Shown here one piece after another: positions 9,541-19,012 of a stretch of DNA of 64,000 nucleotides; position 1 is the first letter of the stretch, and every line of letters begins with the position of its first letter. Made by a program: the position numbers and the translations under genes. The notes beneath the pieces were generated by a model, which worked only from the letters and a program-made list of their open reading frames with translations, made no database searches and was not told where the DNA came from. Source of the DNA: Apodemus sylvaticus (Eukaryota; Chordata; Mammalia; Rodentia; Muridae); contig NC_067478.1 in NCBI RefSeq assembly GCF_947179515.1, positions 25,102,266 to 25,166,265 of the forward strand, written 5' to 3'.

Positions 9541-10420
9541 ATTTGACCATTCACTCATCCACTTTAATACAGAATTAAACGGCTCAAATTGCTATTTATT
9601 TTTAGCCACACGAGTAATAATTGCATTTCAAAAATAATCCAAATTGCGAGATTGTAGCCTCTGGTCAGCTACTAGTGACTTGAGAGCCAGGACAGTGAGC
9701 TCATTTTTCTGAGTGTTTACGATGGTTGTCTCACTGGAATGTGATCTAGTGTGAGCATTTTTCTGCCTTGTCAGAGCTTACCGCCATTTTGTATTGTATT
9801 CTTCAAAGCACATTATCTGTCCTGTCTTATTCCAGAGGCCATTTTACATGCACTGTTGGCATCTAGATATCGATTGTTTTGTGTAAGAAGGACCAACTTT
9901 AAAAGACACTTCTATATTAATTTCTTTGCCTCTAATGGAACACCAAAAGCAGCTCAGGTGTCTGCTTGCCTTGTGGTAATCCTGGTAATTGTGGCATGTG
10001 ACAGTCATCTTTACTGCTTGGCAACTTCACTGAATGCTCTTGTATTGCTGGTATTGTTTAAGGATTGGCTGTGATGATGGTCTAGATGGCCACCAAATCA
10101 TTAATCCTGTATTATTTTAAGGCTGCCAAACTGACATTTTAGCTGGGGAGAAGGCAAATAGCAGATGTTTACCTGCTCAGGGGAGGTCAAGCCTCAGAGC
10201 TTTGCTGTTATCATCAAAATCCAATGATTTCTGCTTTTGTCTTTAGCCATCTGGTAAAGGCTCACTGGTTTCTAGTTGTTTTCCAGGTTGTGCAGTTGTG
10301 TAGTTTGCAATGGTGACAGTTCCCCCTCATCATATTCCACACCCATGGTCTCTTTCCCTTGTCTAATTCTGTCCACAGGAATCTTCAGGGTAAGATAAAT
10401 AATAATGAGAGAGGGGATAA
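9541..10420. other. Single-copy AT-rich block, candidate regulatory DNA
   Basis: No repeat is recognised over about 880 bp. It holds several homeodomain-type cores (taattg near 9618, attaat near 9917, cattaatcc near 10100). It looks like slowly evolving non-coding sequence, but conservation was not tested. Confidence 0.35.
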
Positions 10421-11062
10421 GAGACGGTGTCCTTTTCTTTTTCTAGGCTTTGTGAGAGTGCTGCTTGGCTTTGCCAGGTAAGCATGCTAGCCCCATCGCT
10501 TGGAAATAAACAGGTAAAAGAGTTGTGTTCTTCTGCCTTTTTAGTGAAGCATTTTCAAATGTATAGAAACATTGCCGAAACCCACCACGTGTCTTTTGTC
10601 ATCATTGTCGGCATCTTGATCATTGGCTTTATCATTCTGCCTCTTAGGAAAATTGTACATTTGTCTGTCTACTCTTATAATGGAAAACTTACGTTCCTCC
10701 AGTTCTCTTAAGTTTTGTCTTCTTTGCAAATCTTCTCTTATTTCTTGTTTCCTTCTCATTTCTTTCAGGATGAAAACCACAGACTTTGTTGATTTGTTTA
10801 CCAATTGATCCATTCCATAACTCATACAGATTAATTTGGACTTGATAGATTTTTATCATCACAACCAACTTAGTAAAAAGTTTCAAGATTTACATGCATT
10901 TTTCCTGCTTTTGATTGAAGGACCACAGTTAAATTGCTGTGTTCAAGATGTACTTGGATCCATCTTCTCTTTGGTAATTGTAGATTTTAGATTTTGTTTC
11001 TCTGTTTCTAGTCTTTTTGGAAGAATTTTATTTTTAATCAATATAATTCTTTTCATGTAGCT
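10421..11062. other. Unassigned T-rich sequence with an exon-like signal at 10447-10477
   Basis: A pyrimidine tract ending in ctag (to 10446) and a GTAAGC donor at 10478 bracket a 31-nt segment. No coding frame supports a gene. The rest is T-rich and may hide decayed L1. Confidence 0.3.
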
Positions 11063-11213
11063 TTTTTTTTTTCTGAGACAGGGTTTCTCTGTGTAGCCCT
11101 GGCTGTCCTGGAACTCACTCTGTAGACCAGGTTGGCCTCGAACTCAGAAATCCGCCTGCCTCTGCCTCCCAAGTGCTGGGATTACAGGCATGCACCACCA
11201 CCGCCCGGCTTCC
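11063..11213 (-). mobile_element. B1 SINE, minus strand
   Basis: A poly-T run is followed by an almost consensus reverse-complement B1 ending at the head (accaccgcccggc). Low divergence indicates a fairly young copy. Confidence 0.92.
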
Positions 11214-11324
11214 TATAGCTTTTAAGTAAAATTATTCTTACAGCTTTAGCTGTCTTTTCTATATCTATAATTATTTATCCGCTACCATTTTATTAGTTTG
11301 CTATCTACGTGCTCCATCTTTTCT

Positions 11325-11436
11325 TTTTTTGGCTTTTCAAGACAGAGATTCTTTGTATAGCCTGGGCTGTACTGGAACTAGCTCAGTAGACCAGGGTAGG
11401 ATGGAATTCACAGGGATCTACCTGCCTTTCCATGTT
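11325..11436 (-). mobile_element. Old, truncated B1, minus strand
   Basis: Clear but diverged B1 3' half, cut off at cctttcc. Confidence 0.65.
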
Positions 11437-11439
11437 TTT

Positions 11440-11632
11440 TTTTTTTGAAGATTTATTTTTATTTATATAAGCATACTGTAGCTGAAGTATGATTATATAA
11501 ATACAGAAGAGGGCATCAGATCTCAATCCAGATGGTTGTGAGTCACCATGTGGTTGCTGGAAATTGAACTCAGGACCTCTGCAAGAGCAGTCAGTGCTTT
11601 TAAAAACTGAGCCATTTCACCAGTCCTGGTGT
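11440..11632 (-). mobile_element. B2 SINE, minus strand
   Basis: A poly-T and ATTTATTTTTATTTATATAA tail in reverse, then the B2 body and head (actgagccatttcaccagtcc). Confidence 0.85.
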
Positions 11633-11649
11633 TTTCTTGATTAACTGTA

Positions 11650-11735
11650 TTAACCTAGATTCAAACTGCTTGGGTTTAAATCACAGCTGTACCACTTACT
11701 TACTGGCTGTATTCCTGGCCCATGTCCACATATCT
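11650..11735 (+). repeat. MIR SINE relic
   Basis: It resembles the MIR core: ctgcttgggtttaaatcaca followed by a ccacttacttactggctgt segment. Confidence 0.6.
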
Positions 11736-11794
11736 CCTCCCTGTGCTCCCCCCCCCCCACATACATCCCTCTTTGTCCCCTGCCATCTTTCCCT

Positions 11795-11953
11795 CTTGTC
11801 ACCTGAGAAGCAGGAACCACAGTTGAGAAACTGCCTCTCTCAGATTGCTCTGTGGGGTATTTTCTTGATGGATATTGTTGTGGGAGGGCCCAGCCTGTCT
11901 TGGCTGGTGCTACTCCTGGGCTGTTGGTACTGGCTTGTATAAAAAAGGCAGCA
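11795..11953 (+). mobile_element. RMER-like rodent repeat, left part (split by L1)
   Basis: It carries the ttttcttgatggat and gggagggcccagcc segments of the same family as 35993-36388. It continues at 13597 after the L1 insertion. Confidence 0.65.
11941..11953. repeat. L1 target-site duplication, left copy
   Basis: aaaaaaggcagca here is repeated exactly at 13584-13596, immediately after the L1 poly-A. Confidence 0.85.
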
Positions 11954-13583
11954 AGATGAAATCTTAGGGTTGTTTTGATTTGCATTTCCCTAATGACTAA
12001 TGAAGTTGAGCATTTTTTAAGATGCTTCTCTGCCATCCGAAGTTCTTCAGGTGAGAATTCTTTGTTTAACTCTGCACCCCATTTTTTAATAGGGTTGTTC
12101 AGTTTTCTGGAGTCTAACTTCTTGAGTTCTTTATATATATTGGATATTAGCCCTCTATCTGATGTAGGATTAGTGAAGATCTTTTCCCAATTTGTTGGTT
12201 GCCGATTTGTCCTCTTGATGGTGTCCTTTGCCTTACAGAAACTTTGTAATTTTATGAGGTCCCATTTGTCAATTCTTGCTCTTAGAGCATATGCTATTGG
12301 TGTTCTGTTCAGAAACTTTCTCCCTGTACCGATGTCCTCAAGGGTCTTCCCCAGTTTCTTTTCTATTAGCTTCAGAGTGTCTGGCTTTATGTGGAGGTCC
12401 TTGATCCATTTGGATTTGAGCTTAGTACAAGGAGACAAGGATGGATCAATTCGCATTCTTCTGCATGCTGACCTCCATTTGAACCAGCACCATTTGTTGA
12501 AAAGGCTATCTTTTTTCCATTGGATGTTTTCAGCCTCTTTGTCGAGGATCAAGTGGCCATAGGTGTGTGGGTTCATTTCTGGATCTTCAATCCTGTTCCA
12601 TTGATCCTTCTGCCTGTCACTGTACCAATACCATGCAGTTTTTAACACTATTGCTCTGTAGTATTGCTTGAGGTCAGGGATACTGATTCCCCCAGATTTT
12701 CTTTTGTTGCTGAGAATAGTTTCAGCTATCCTGGGTTTTTTGTTGTTCCAGATGAATTTGATAATTGCTCTTTCTAACTCTGTGAAGAATTGAGTTGGGA
12801 TTTTGATGGGTATTGCATCGAATCTTACACCAGTCAGAATGGCTAAGATTAAAAATTCAGGAGACAGCAGGTGTTGGAGAGGGTGTGGAGAAAGAGGAAC
12901 ACTCCTCCACTGCTGGTGGGGTTGCAAATTGGTACAACCACTCTGGAAATCAGTCTGGCGGTTCCTCTGAAAACTGGGCACCTCACTTCCAGAAGATCCT
13001 GCTATACCACTCCTGGGCATATACCCAGAGGATTCCCCACCATGTAATAAGAATACATGCTCTGCTATGTTCATAGCAACCCTATTTATAATTGCCAGAT
13101 GCTGGAAAGAACCCAGGTATCCCTCAACAGAAGAGTGGATGCAAAAAATGTGGTATATCTACACAATGGAGTACTATTCAGCCATTAGAAACAATGAATT
13201 CATGAAATTCTTAGGCAAATGGATGGAACTAGAGAACATCATACTAAGTGAGGTAACCCAGACTCAAAAGGTGAATCATGGTATGCACTCACTAATAAGT
13301 GGTTATTAACCTAGAAAACTGGAATACCCAAAACATAATCCACACATCAAATGAGGTACAAGAAGAAAGGAGGAGTGGCCCCTGGTTCTGGAAAGACTCA
13401 GTGAAACAGTATTCGGCAAAACCAGAACGGGGAAGTGGGAAAGGGTGGGTGGGAGGACAGGGGAAGAGAAGGGGGCTTACGAGACTTTCGGGGAGTGGGG
13501 GGGCTAGAAAAGGGGAAATCACTTGAAATGTAAATAAATTATATCGAATAAAAAAAATTTGAGCTAAAAAAAAAAAAAAAAAA
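11954..13583 (+). mobile_element. 5'-truncated, 5'-inverted L1 insertion
   Basis: The poly-A tail is at the right end, so the element is in plus orientation. The left segment (11954 to about 12823) encodes ORF2 C-terminal sequence on the minus strand, from a PIKIPTQFF motif to a KTTLRFHL motif. The right segment (about 12824-13583) carries the next part of ORF2 on the plus strand (TPVRMAKIKNSGD-like, then STEEW.QKMWYIYTMEYYSA), a G-rich 3' UTR and poly-A. The two parts are adjacent in L1 order, joined in opposite orientation: the classic twin-priming structure. Frames are broken by the inversion, so it cannot move. The subfamily was not resolved. Confidence 0.93.
13424..13510 (+). repeat. G-rich polypurine tract of the L1 3' UTR
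   Basis: G-runs at 13443-13463 (gggtgggtgggaggacaggg and one more g) fit a four-run G-quadruplex. This is a known feature of mammalian L1 3' UTRs. Confidence 0.75.
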
Positions 13584-13596
13584 AAAAAAGGCAGCA

Positions 13597-14035
13597 GAGC
13601 CAGCCACAGGAAACAAAGTCCAGAAGCAGAGCGCTCATCCATGGCCTCAGCTTTAGTGCCTGCCTCCAGGTTCCTACTTGAGCTCCTGCAGTGGCTTCCC
13701 TTGATGGGCTGTAATACATTCTCTCCCAGCTTGTTTTGATCAGTGTTTATCACAGCAACAGAGAATGAAAGCTAATACAGAAATCTGTGCCCAGTGTGGG
13801 GTATTGCTGTGATGGGCCTGACCATGTTTCTTTTGGGGAGGACCATGAAATCATTCAGAACTTTGGGCTGGAAAAGTTAGTGAATACTTGGGGCTTAAAG
13901 AGCTCTTATGGGTACTGGGAAGATAATTCTGAGAGTTTCTCTTGATGGTGGACTGTCTAGTGTAAGGTGAATAAACTCCAAGCTGGTTTCAGCCAGTGCT
14001 TTCTCACAGCAGCCAAAAGCAAACCAGGACAGCAT
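13597..14035 (+). mobile_element. RMER-like rodent repeat(s), right part
   Basis: It resumes the element broken at 11953 up to a gagaatgaaagctaatacag end near 13781. It then runs into another rodent dispersed repeat (gtggggtattgctgtgatgg type) that ends near 14035 with an aataaact and agcaaaccaggac 3' end. Confidence 0.55.
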
Positions 14036-14567
14036 GTTTAATGCCTCAGTGTCTGGACCCTGCTTTCTGTTCTGTTGATCTGCCAGCTCTTTCTCTGATC
14101 CCCCCCAGGTCCATCAGTGCTGTAAGTAGTACAATAAGGCTGAAAGCTGATGTGTTAGACCTTCAACTGTGATCTGCCTTCCTATTGTGATGGCCTCCCA
14201 ATATACAGTCTTCAGATCTACTTGTCAGTATCCGTACAATGCCACAGAGATCGCCATTTGGATTTTGTTGAATCTGTAAGTCAAAGTGAAAAGAACTCAC
14301 ATCTTGACAGTACTGCATCTTCTCAAGCACAGGATAGCCAGGGCTACACAAAGAAAGTGTGACTCTAAAAAACTAAGAAATAAACAAAAAGGAAAGTAAG
14401 AAAGACAGACAGACAGAAAGAAAGCACAAGAAACACACACAGATACCAAGATACACTTTCACATCCATAGAAAACTTATACAAACACAATAGAAAACCAT
14501 ATATATTATAAGCAAAAGACCTATAAAGCAAGGAAAAATTAACAACCACAAGCCTGAGTAAAACACT
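14036..14567. other. Unassigned; small B1 3' fragment near 14330-14395
   Basis: A short plus-strand B1 end (ggatagccagggctacac) with an A/G-rich tail. No gene seen. Confidence 0.45.
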
Positions 14568-14568
14568 G

Positions 14569-14603
<35 letters not shown>

Positions 14604-15208
14604 TGCACACACACACCACACCACACATACATATACATACATACCACACACACATACACACACACACCACATACACATACACACATATACCACCCATACA
14701 CATACACACACACCACACACACATATACACACACACCACACACATACACACACATACCACACACACACACACACCACACATATACACAGACACACACACC
14801 ACACACATATATACACACATATACACACACATCACACACACCCACACACATACACACACCACACACACACCACACACATATATATACACACACTACACAC
14901 ACATATACACACATACACACACATCACACACACACATACACACACAGACACACACACACATACACACCACACACACACACACCACACACATATATACACA
15001 CACACCACACACACACCACACACACATATACACACATACACACACATCACACACACAGACACACACACACACACACACACACCACACACACACCACACAC
15101 ACACCACACACACATATACACACATACACACACATCACACACACACACACCACACACACACCACACACACATATACACACATACACACACATCACACACA
15201 TACACACA

Positions 15209-15247
<39 letters not shown>
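14568..15247. repeat. CA-rich array with higher-order repeats
   Basis: About 680 bp made almost only of C and A with T and G interruptions. A longer unit (cacatatacacacatacaca then cacatcacac) recurs near 14895, 15019, 15107 and 15165, so it is a compound minisatellite and not a plain dinucleotide run. The Cys/Val-rich and His/Thr-rich frames across it are artefacts. Confidence 0.95.
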
Positions 15248-15249
<2 letters not shown>

Positions 15250-15649
15250 CTGGGCATGGGTCTTGCTCTTGTGTATGGTTGGTATACCCAGTGAAAGCCC
15301 TTAGGAAAGAACTAATTTTTTCTTTTCCAGTGGTTATCTATAGAGATAGCTTCTAGGTTAGGATGGGGCTTTTGTCTACTGCATGCCTTATGTTTCTCCT
15401 TCTGGCCTTTGTGTGAGCTCCTGCCATGTGGAGTTTGCTGGTCAGCCGTGCCTTATGGCTGTCATCCTTGCTAACCTTTTTGCAAATATGTTACCTCTTT
15501 CCCCTTAGACTATGGAATCTTTCGTTGTACAAGAAAAGACAACATCACTTTCTCTGATAGAACTTTCCTGTGCCAATTAAGGATACTTATTTCCTTCTAA
15601 TATTTCCCGTCAAGCTCTTCCTTAGTGAAAGTGGATTGGATCTCTCTTT
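15248..15649. other. No gene seen
   Basis: Unassigned sequence between the CA array and the B1 cluster. Confidence 0.5.
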
Positions 15650-15975
15650 TTGTTTGTTTTGACGCAGAGTCTCACTCTGTAGCCTTGGCTGGCTTGGAAC
15701 TCATTTTGGAGACCAAGCTGGCCTCTTGGCTCATAGGGATCTGCCTGCATCTGCCCCCCCCCCCTTATTGGTTTTGGTTTTTTTCGAGACAGGGGTTCTC
15801 TGTGTAGTCCTGGCTGTCCTGGAACTCACTCTATAGACCAGGTTGGCCTCGAACTCAGAAATCAGCCTGCCTCTGCCTCCCAAGTGCTGGGGTTAAAGGC
15901 ATGTGCCATCACTGCCCAGTCCTGCATCTGCCTCTTGAGTACAGGGATTAAAGGTGTAAACCACCACACCCAGCC
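15650..15975 (-). mobile_element. Old B1, minus strand, split by a younger B1
   Basis: The 3' half is at 15650-15755 and the 5' part at 15933-15975, interrupted by an inserted B1. The repeated segment cctgcatctgcc at 15744-15755 and 15921-15932 is the target-site duplication. Confidence 0.8.
15756..15920 (-). mobile_element. Younger B1 inserted into the older B1
   Basis: Near-consensus minus-strand B1 flanked by the exact 12-bp duplication given in the previous entry. Confidence 0.88.
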
Positions 15976-16019
15976 TGATATTGTTTTTTTTGTTATTGTT
16001 ATTGTTTGTTTTTAAGTAA

Positions 16020-16206
16020 TCATTCCAGAAAAATATCACCTGCCTGTATACTGGTGCATGCTTGCTGCCTGCAGAGGCCAAAAGAGGGAATTCTGGAATT
16101 GGAATTACAGATGGTTGTGAGACACCATGTAGGTGTAGGGAATTGAACCTGAGTCCTTTAGAAGCAACCAGTGCTCTGAACTCCTGAGCTATCTTTCCAG
16201 GCCCAG
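16020..16206 (-). mobile_element. B3-type SINE, minus strand
   Basis: Reverse complement of B3: gaggccaaaagagggaattc, the segment tggttgtgagacaccatgta, and a reversed head, tgagctatctttccaggccc. Confidence 0.8.
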
Positions 16207-16234
16207 AGCTTAGTATCTTCACAATTTTGCATCT

Positions 16235-16241
16235 TTCCTTT

Positions 16242-16329
<88 letters not shown>

Positions 16330-16412
16330 TCCTTCCTTCCTTCCTTCCTTCCTTCCTCCTTCTTCCTTCCTTCTCTTTCCTTCTGTTGGTCCGTCCTTCT
16401 CTCTCTCTCTGT
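16235..16412. repeat. (TTTC)n then (TTCC)n microsatellite
   Basis: About 95 bp of TTTC units pass into TTCC and CT-rich units. It is a pure polypyrimidine/polypurine tract. The Phe/Leu/Ser and Lys/Glu-rich frames here are artefacts. Confidence 0.95.
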
Positions 16413-16483
16413 CTTTCTCTTCTTTTTGAAAAACCCAGGGACACTACAGCTGACTTTTTCGTTTTTATTTTTAGTTTTTGTTG

Positions 16484-16636
16484 TTTTGTTTGTTTGTTTG
16501 TTTGTTTGTTTGAGACAGGGTTTCTCTGTGTAGCCCTGGCTGCCCTGGAACTCACTGTGTAGACCAGGCTGGCCTCAACTCAGAAATCCGCCTGCCTCTG
16601 CTGGGATTAAAGGCGTGCGCCACCACTGCCCAGCTT
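16484..16636 (-). mobile_element. B1 SINE, minus strand
   Basis: A (TTTG)n tail followed by a near-consensus reverse-complement B1, with a small internal deletion near 16600. Confidence 0.9.
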
Positions 16637-18100
16637 TCGTTTGTATTTTTAATGTAGAATATTAAATGTTTTCTCTCTGTGGGTCTTGGGAATTTTTGTT
16701 TTGTCCTTGCGTTTCCTTTCAGCTGGTTCCTTGCACCTCTCAGCCCTGCGCCCTGTTCCTGCTGCGCCCTGCGCCCTGTTCCTGCCGAGCCTTCTAAGCA
16801 GTTCGTGTTCTTAGCGAGCTCATGGCTCACTTGTTCGCTCCCATTAACCCACTCACCGGGGATCATTTTCAGCTGCTAGTGAGGGTGGGCGTGCCTGCTC
16901 CTGCCAGGGCCCGCACCTGGAGCACGGGCTTTGCTCCAGCCACGTGTGTTAGTTACGGTGGTGCTAGCGAGTAGCCCTGGGTGAGTTTTGACCTTTAAAG
17001 CCTCTGAAATTTCTCCCCTATTTGAGTTTTGTAGCGGCTTTTTGATAATTGTCAACTTGGTAGTTTTATTCACTTGGCAGTTTTTCCAGAGACCAGAGAA
17101 AGTTAAGAGAGGATATTTTTTGGATCATATGCTTTTAGCATGTGTTTGGTTGGGATTTTTAGATTTGGACTCCTATGTGTGTTTGGCATCTTATTTTTTT
17201 TTTTTTTTTATTGTTGTGTGTGTTCTCAGCTCCTTTGCACTTTAGTGAGGTGAGTTACAGTGATTTAATTTTCTCTGCTCTGGGATGCTTCGCTACAAAC
17301 TGGTATTTACCTTTTCCTTGAATATTTGGGAGAGTTTGTCAATTAAGTTCCTTAAAAATGAGTCTTTTCCCTAATACTTTTTGGTGATTATTGGCCTCCA
17401 AAACCACCATAATTCCAGGCCCCTAAATACCTTCTGCAGCAAAGGACTTAAGGATATAGATGACTTGAGCTTCATGCTGGTTGTATCCTATAAGTATGGA
17501 ATTTTAATCTCATCTTAGATGATAATTTTTTCTTGTATTTCACCACTTATTTAAGAAATGGGAATTAGAGTTTCCTTATATATAGGCATATATGTGTACA
17601 TATGCACACATACACATACACACGTATACATTTTGTTTTTAATACTATATATTGGATTAGTAAACATGCACTTAGGATTTTTTATGTGTTCCAATAGTCA
17701 GTGCTTTGTAGTTTCATATGTGCTTGATGCAATTGTGTTTTATTGTTTTATAGATGTAATTTTCTTTGCTTTTCAATTAGATTCAGTTTATTAATTATGG
17801 CATTTAAATCATTTCAGTAGTGTCCACCAGGACTTCAAATGACAGAAATGTTCTTTATCTGCCCTAAGTAGTAACTGGTCACATATGACTTATTAAGCAT
17901 TTAAAATCTTGTCTATTATAATTTAGGAATAAAGCTTAAATTTTACTTAACTGTAATTATTTTAAATTTCATCCCATATTTCCCCCTTTAAATAGAGCAT
18001 TCCGTAGAATGCTAGTATAATTGGCTATTTCTAGTCTATCTTATTGCTCACTTACTGAAAGACATTTTCAAGTCTCTCTCTGTGATTGTAGATCTGCTGA
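16637..18100. other. Unassigned; locally CpG-enriched at 16740-16990
   Basis: 16742-16790 contains a direct duplication of a ccctgcgccctgttcctg unit, and CGs are more common to about 16990. The remainder is AT-rich with T runs near 17190 and TA/CA microsatellite near 17580-17630. No coding frame is supported. Confidence 0.4.
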
Positions 18101-18111
18101 TTCCCCCCCCC

Positions 18112-18273
18112 CCTTTTTTTTTTTTTTTTTGTTTTTTGGATTTGGTTTTTTCGAGACAGGGTTTCCCTGTGTAGCCCTGGAGCCCACTCTGTAGACCAGG
18201 CTGGCCTTGAACTCTGCCTGCCTCTGCCTCCCAGAATGCTGGAATTACAGGCGTGCGCCGCCACTGCCCGGCA
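18112..18273 (-). mobile_element. B1 SINE, minus strand
   Basis: C-run and T-run tail followed by a reverse-complement B1 with an internal deletion in the tgtcctggaactcac region. Confidence 0.9.
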
Positions 18274-18714
18274 CTTCCAGGGTTTTAAACCTGAGGAACA
18301 AGGTCAGAACCGGTTCTTGTGGGGCTTCCAGCGGAAGTGACCTCACACATCATTCTCACCCGGCATTGGTCTGCCGGCCATACGGATTGTAACTGGAGAG
18401 CCTCTTGTGAGTTTATCTGCTTCTCTCCGTGCAATTAACTTACTTAGACCTCTTATTTCAGTAGGAAGTCAGTTCTCAGACAGCAGGGCTGTTGTTGGCT
18501 TTACTGTTTCTTCACTGACTCGAGTGAGCGATGCTTAGACAGACAATGTTGTTGAGTGAATGCTTTTCATTTTGGGGGAATAACTTCCTGAGATATACTT
18601 TATATTCTCAAAAGTTTACTTCCGTTTTTAGTTTTCACTTTTTGTTGTCCTCCGATTCCGACCTCGGATCTTAGCATGCGTCCTATCCCTGACCTTACCT
18701 TCAGCCCCTCCTTT

Positions 18715-18870
18715 TATTTTTCAGTCTGAGAACAGGGTTTCACTGAGTTGCCCAGGCTGACTTTGAACTCCCTCTGTAGCCCAGGCAGGTTTTGAACGTG
18801 CAGGCCTCTTGCTTTGGTCTCCTGAGTAGATTTTGCTATGATTACGGTCCTCTACCACTAGGCCCAATTA
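18715..18870 (-). mobile_element. Old B1-like SINE, minus strand
   Basis: Diverged 7SL-SINE similarity (acagggtttcactgagttg, tttgaactccctctgtagcc). Confidence 0.6.
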
Positions 18871-18954
18871 GGCGTTTCCCCATTAGGGAATGATGTTGAG
18901 TATCTTTTCAATGATGTATAGTCTGTTTAGAAATATGTCTCTCAGAGATGCGAC

Positions 18955-19012
18955 TGCCTTTGTCTCCTGAGCGCTGGGGTTGAAGGCGTGTGCCGCCGAC
19001 TGTGTTGCCTTT
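18955..19012 (-). mobile_element. B1 5' fragment, minus strand
   Basis: cctgagcgctggggttgaag followed by a gtgtgccgccgac head segment. Confidence 0.55.

Noticed and set aside
11650..13074. 474-codon minus-strand frame
   Set aside because: It is a chimera created by the L1 5' inversion: the middle is L1 ORF2, and both ends are antisense L1 or flanking repeat.
14373..15304. Long Cys/Val- and His/Thr-rich frames
   Set aside because: Translation of the CA array, not genes.
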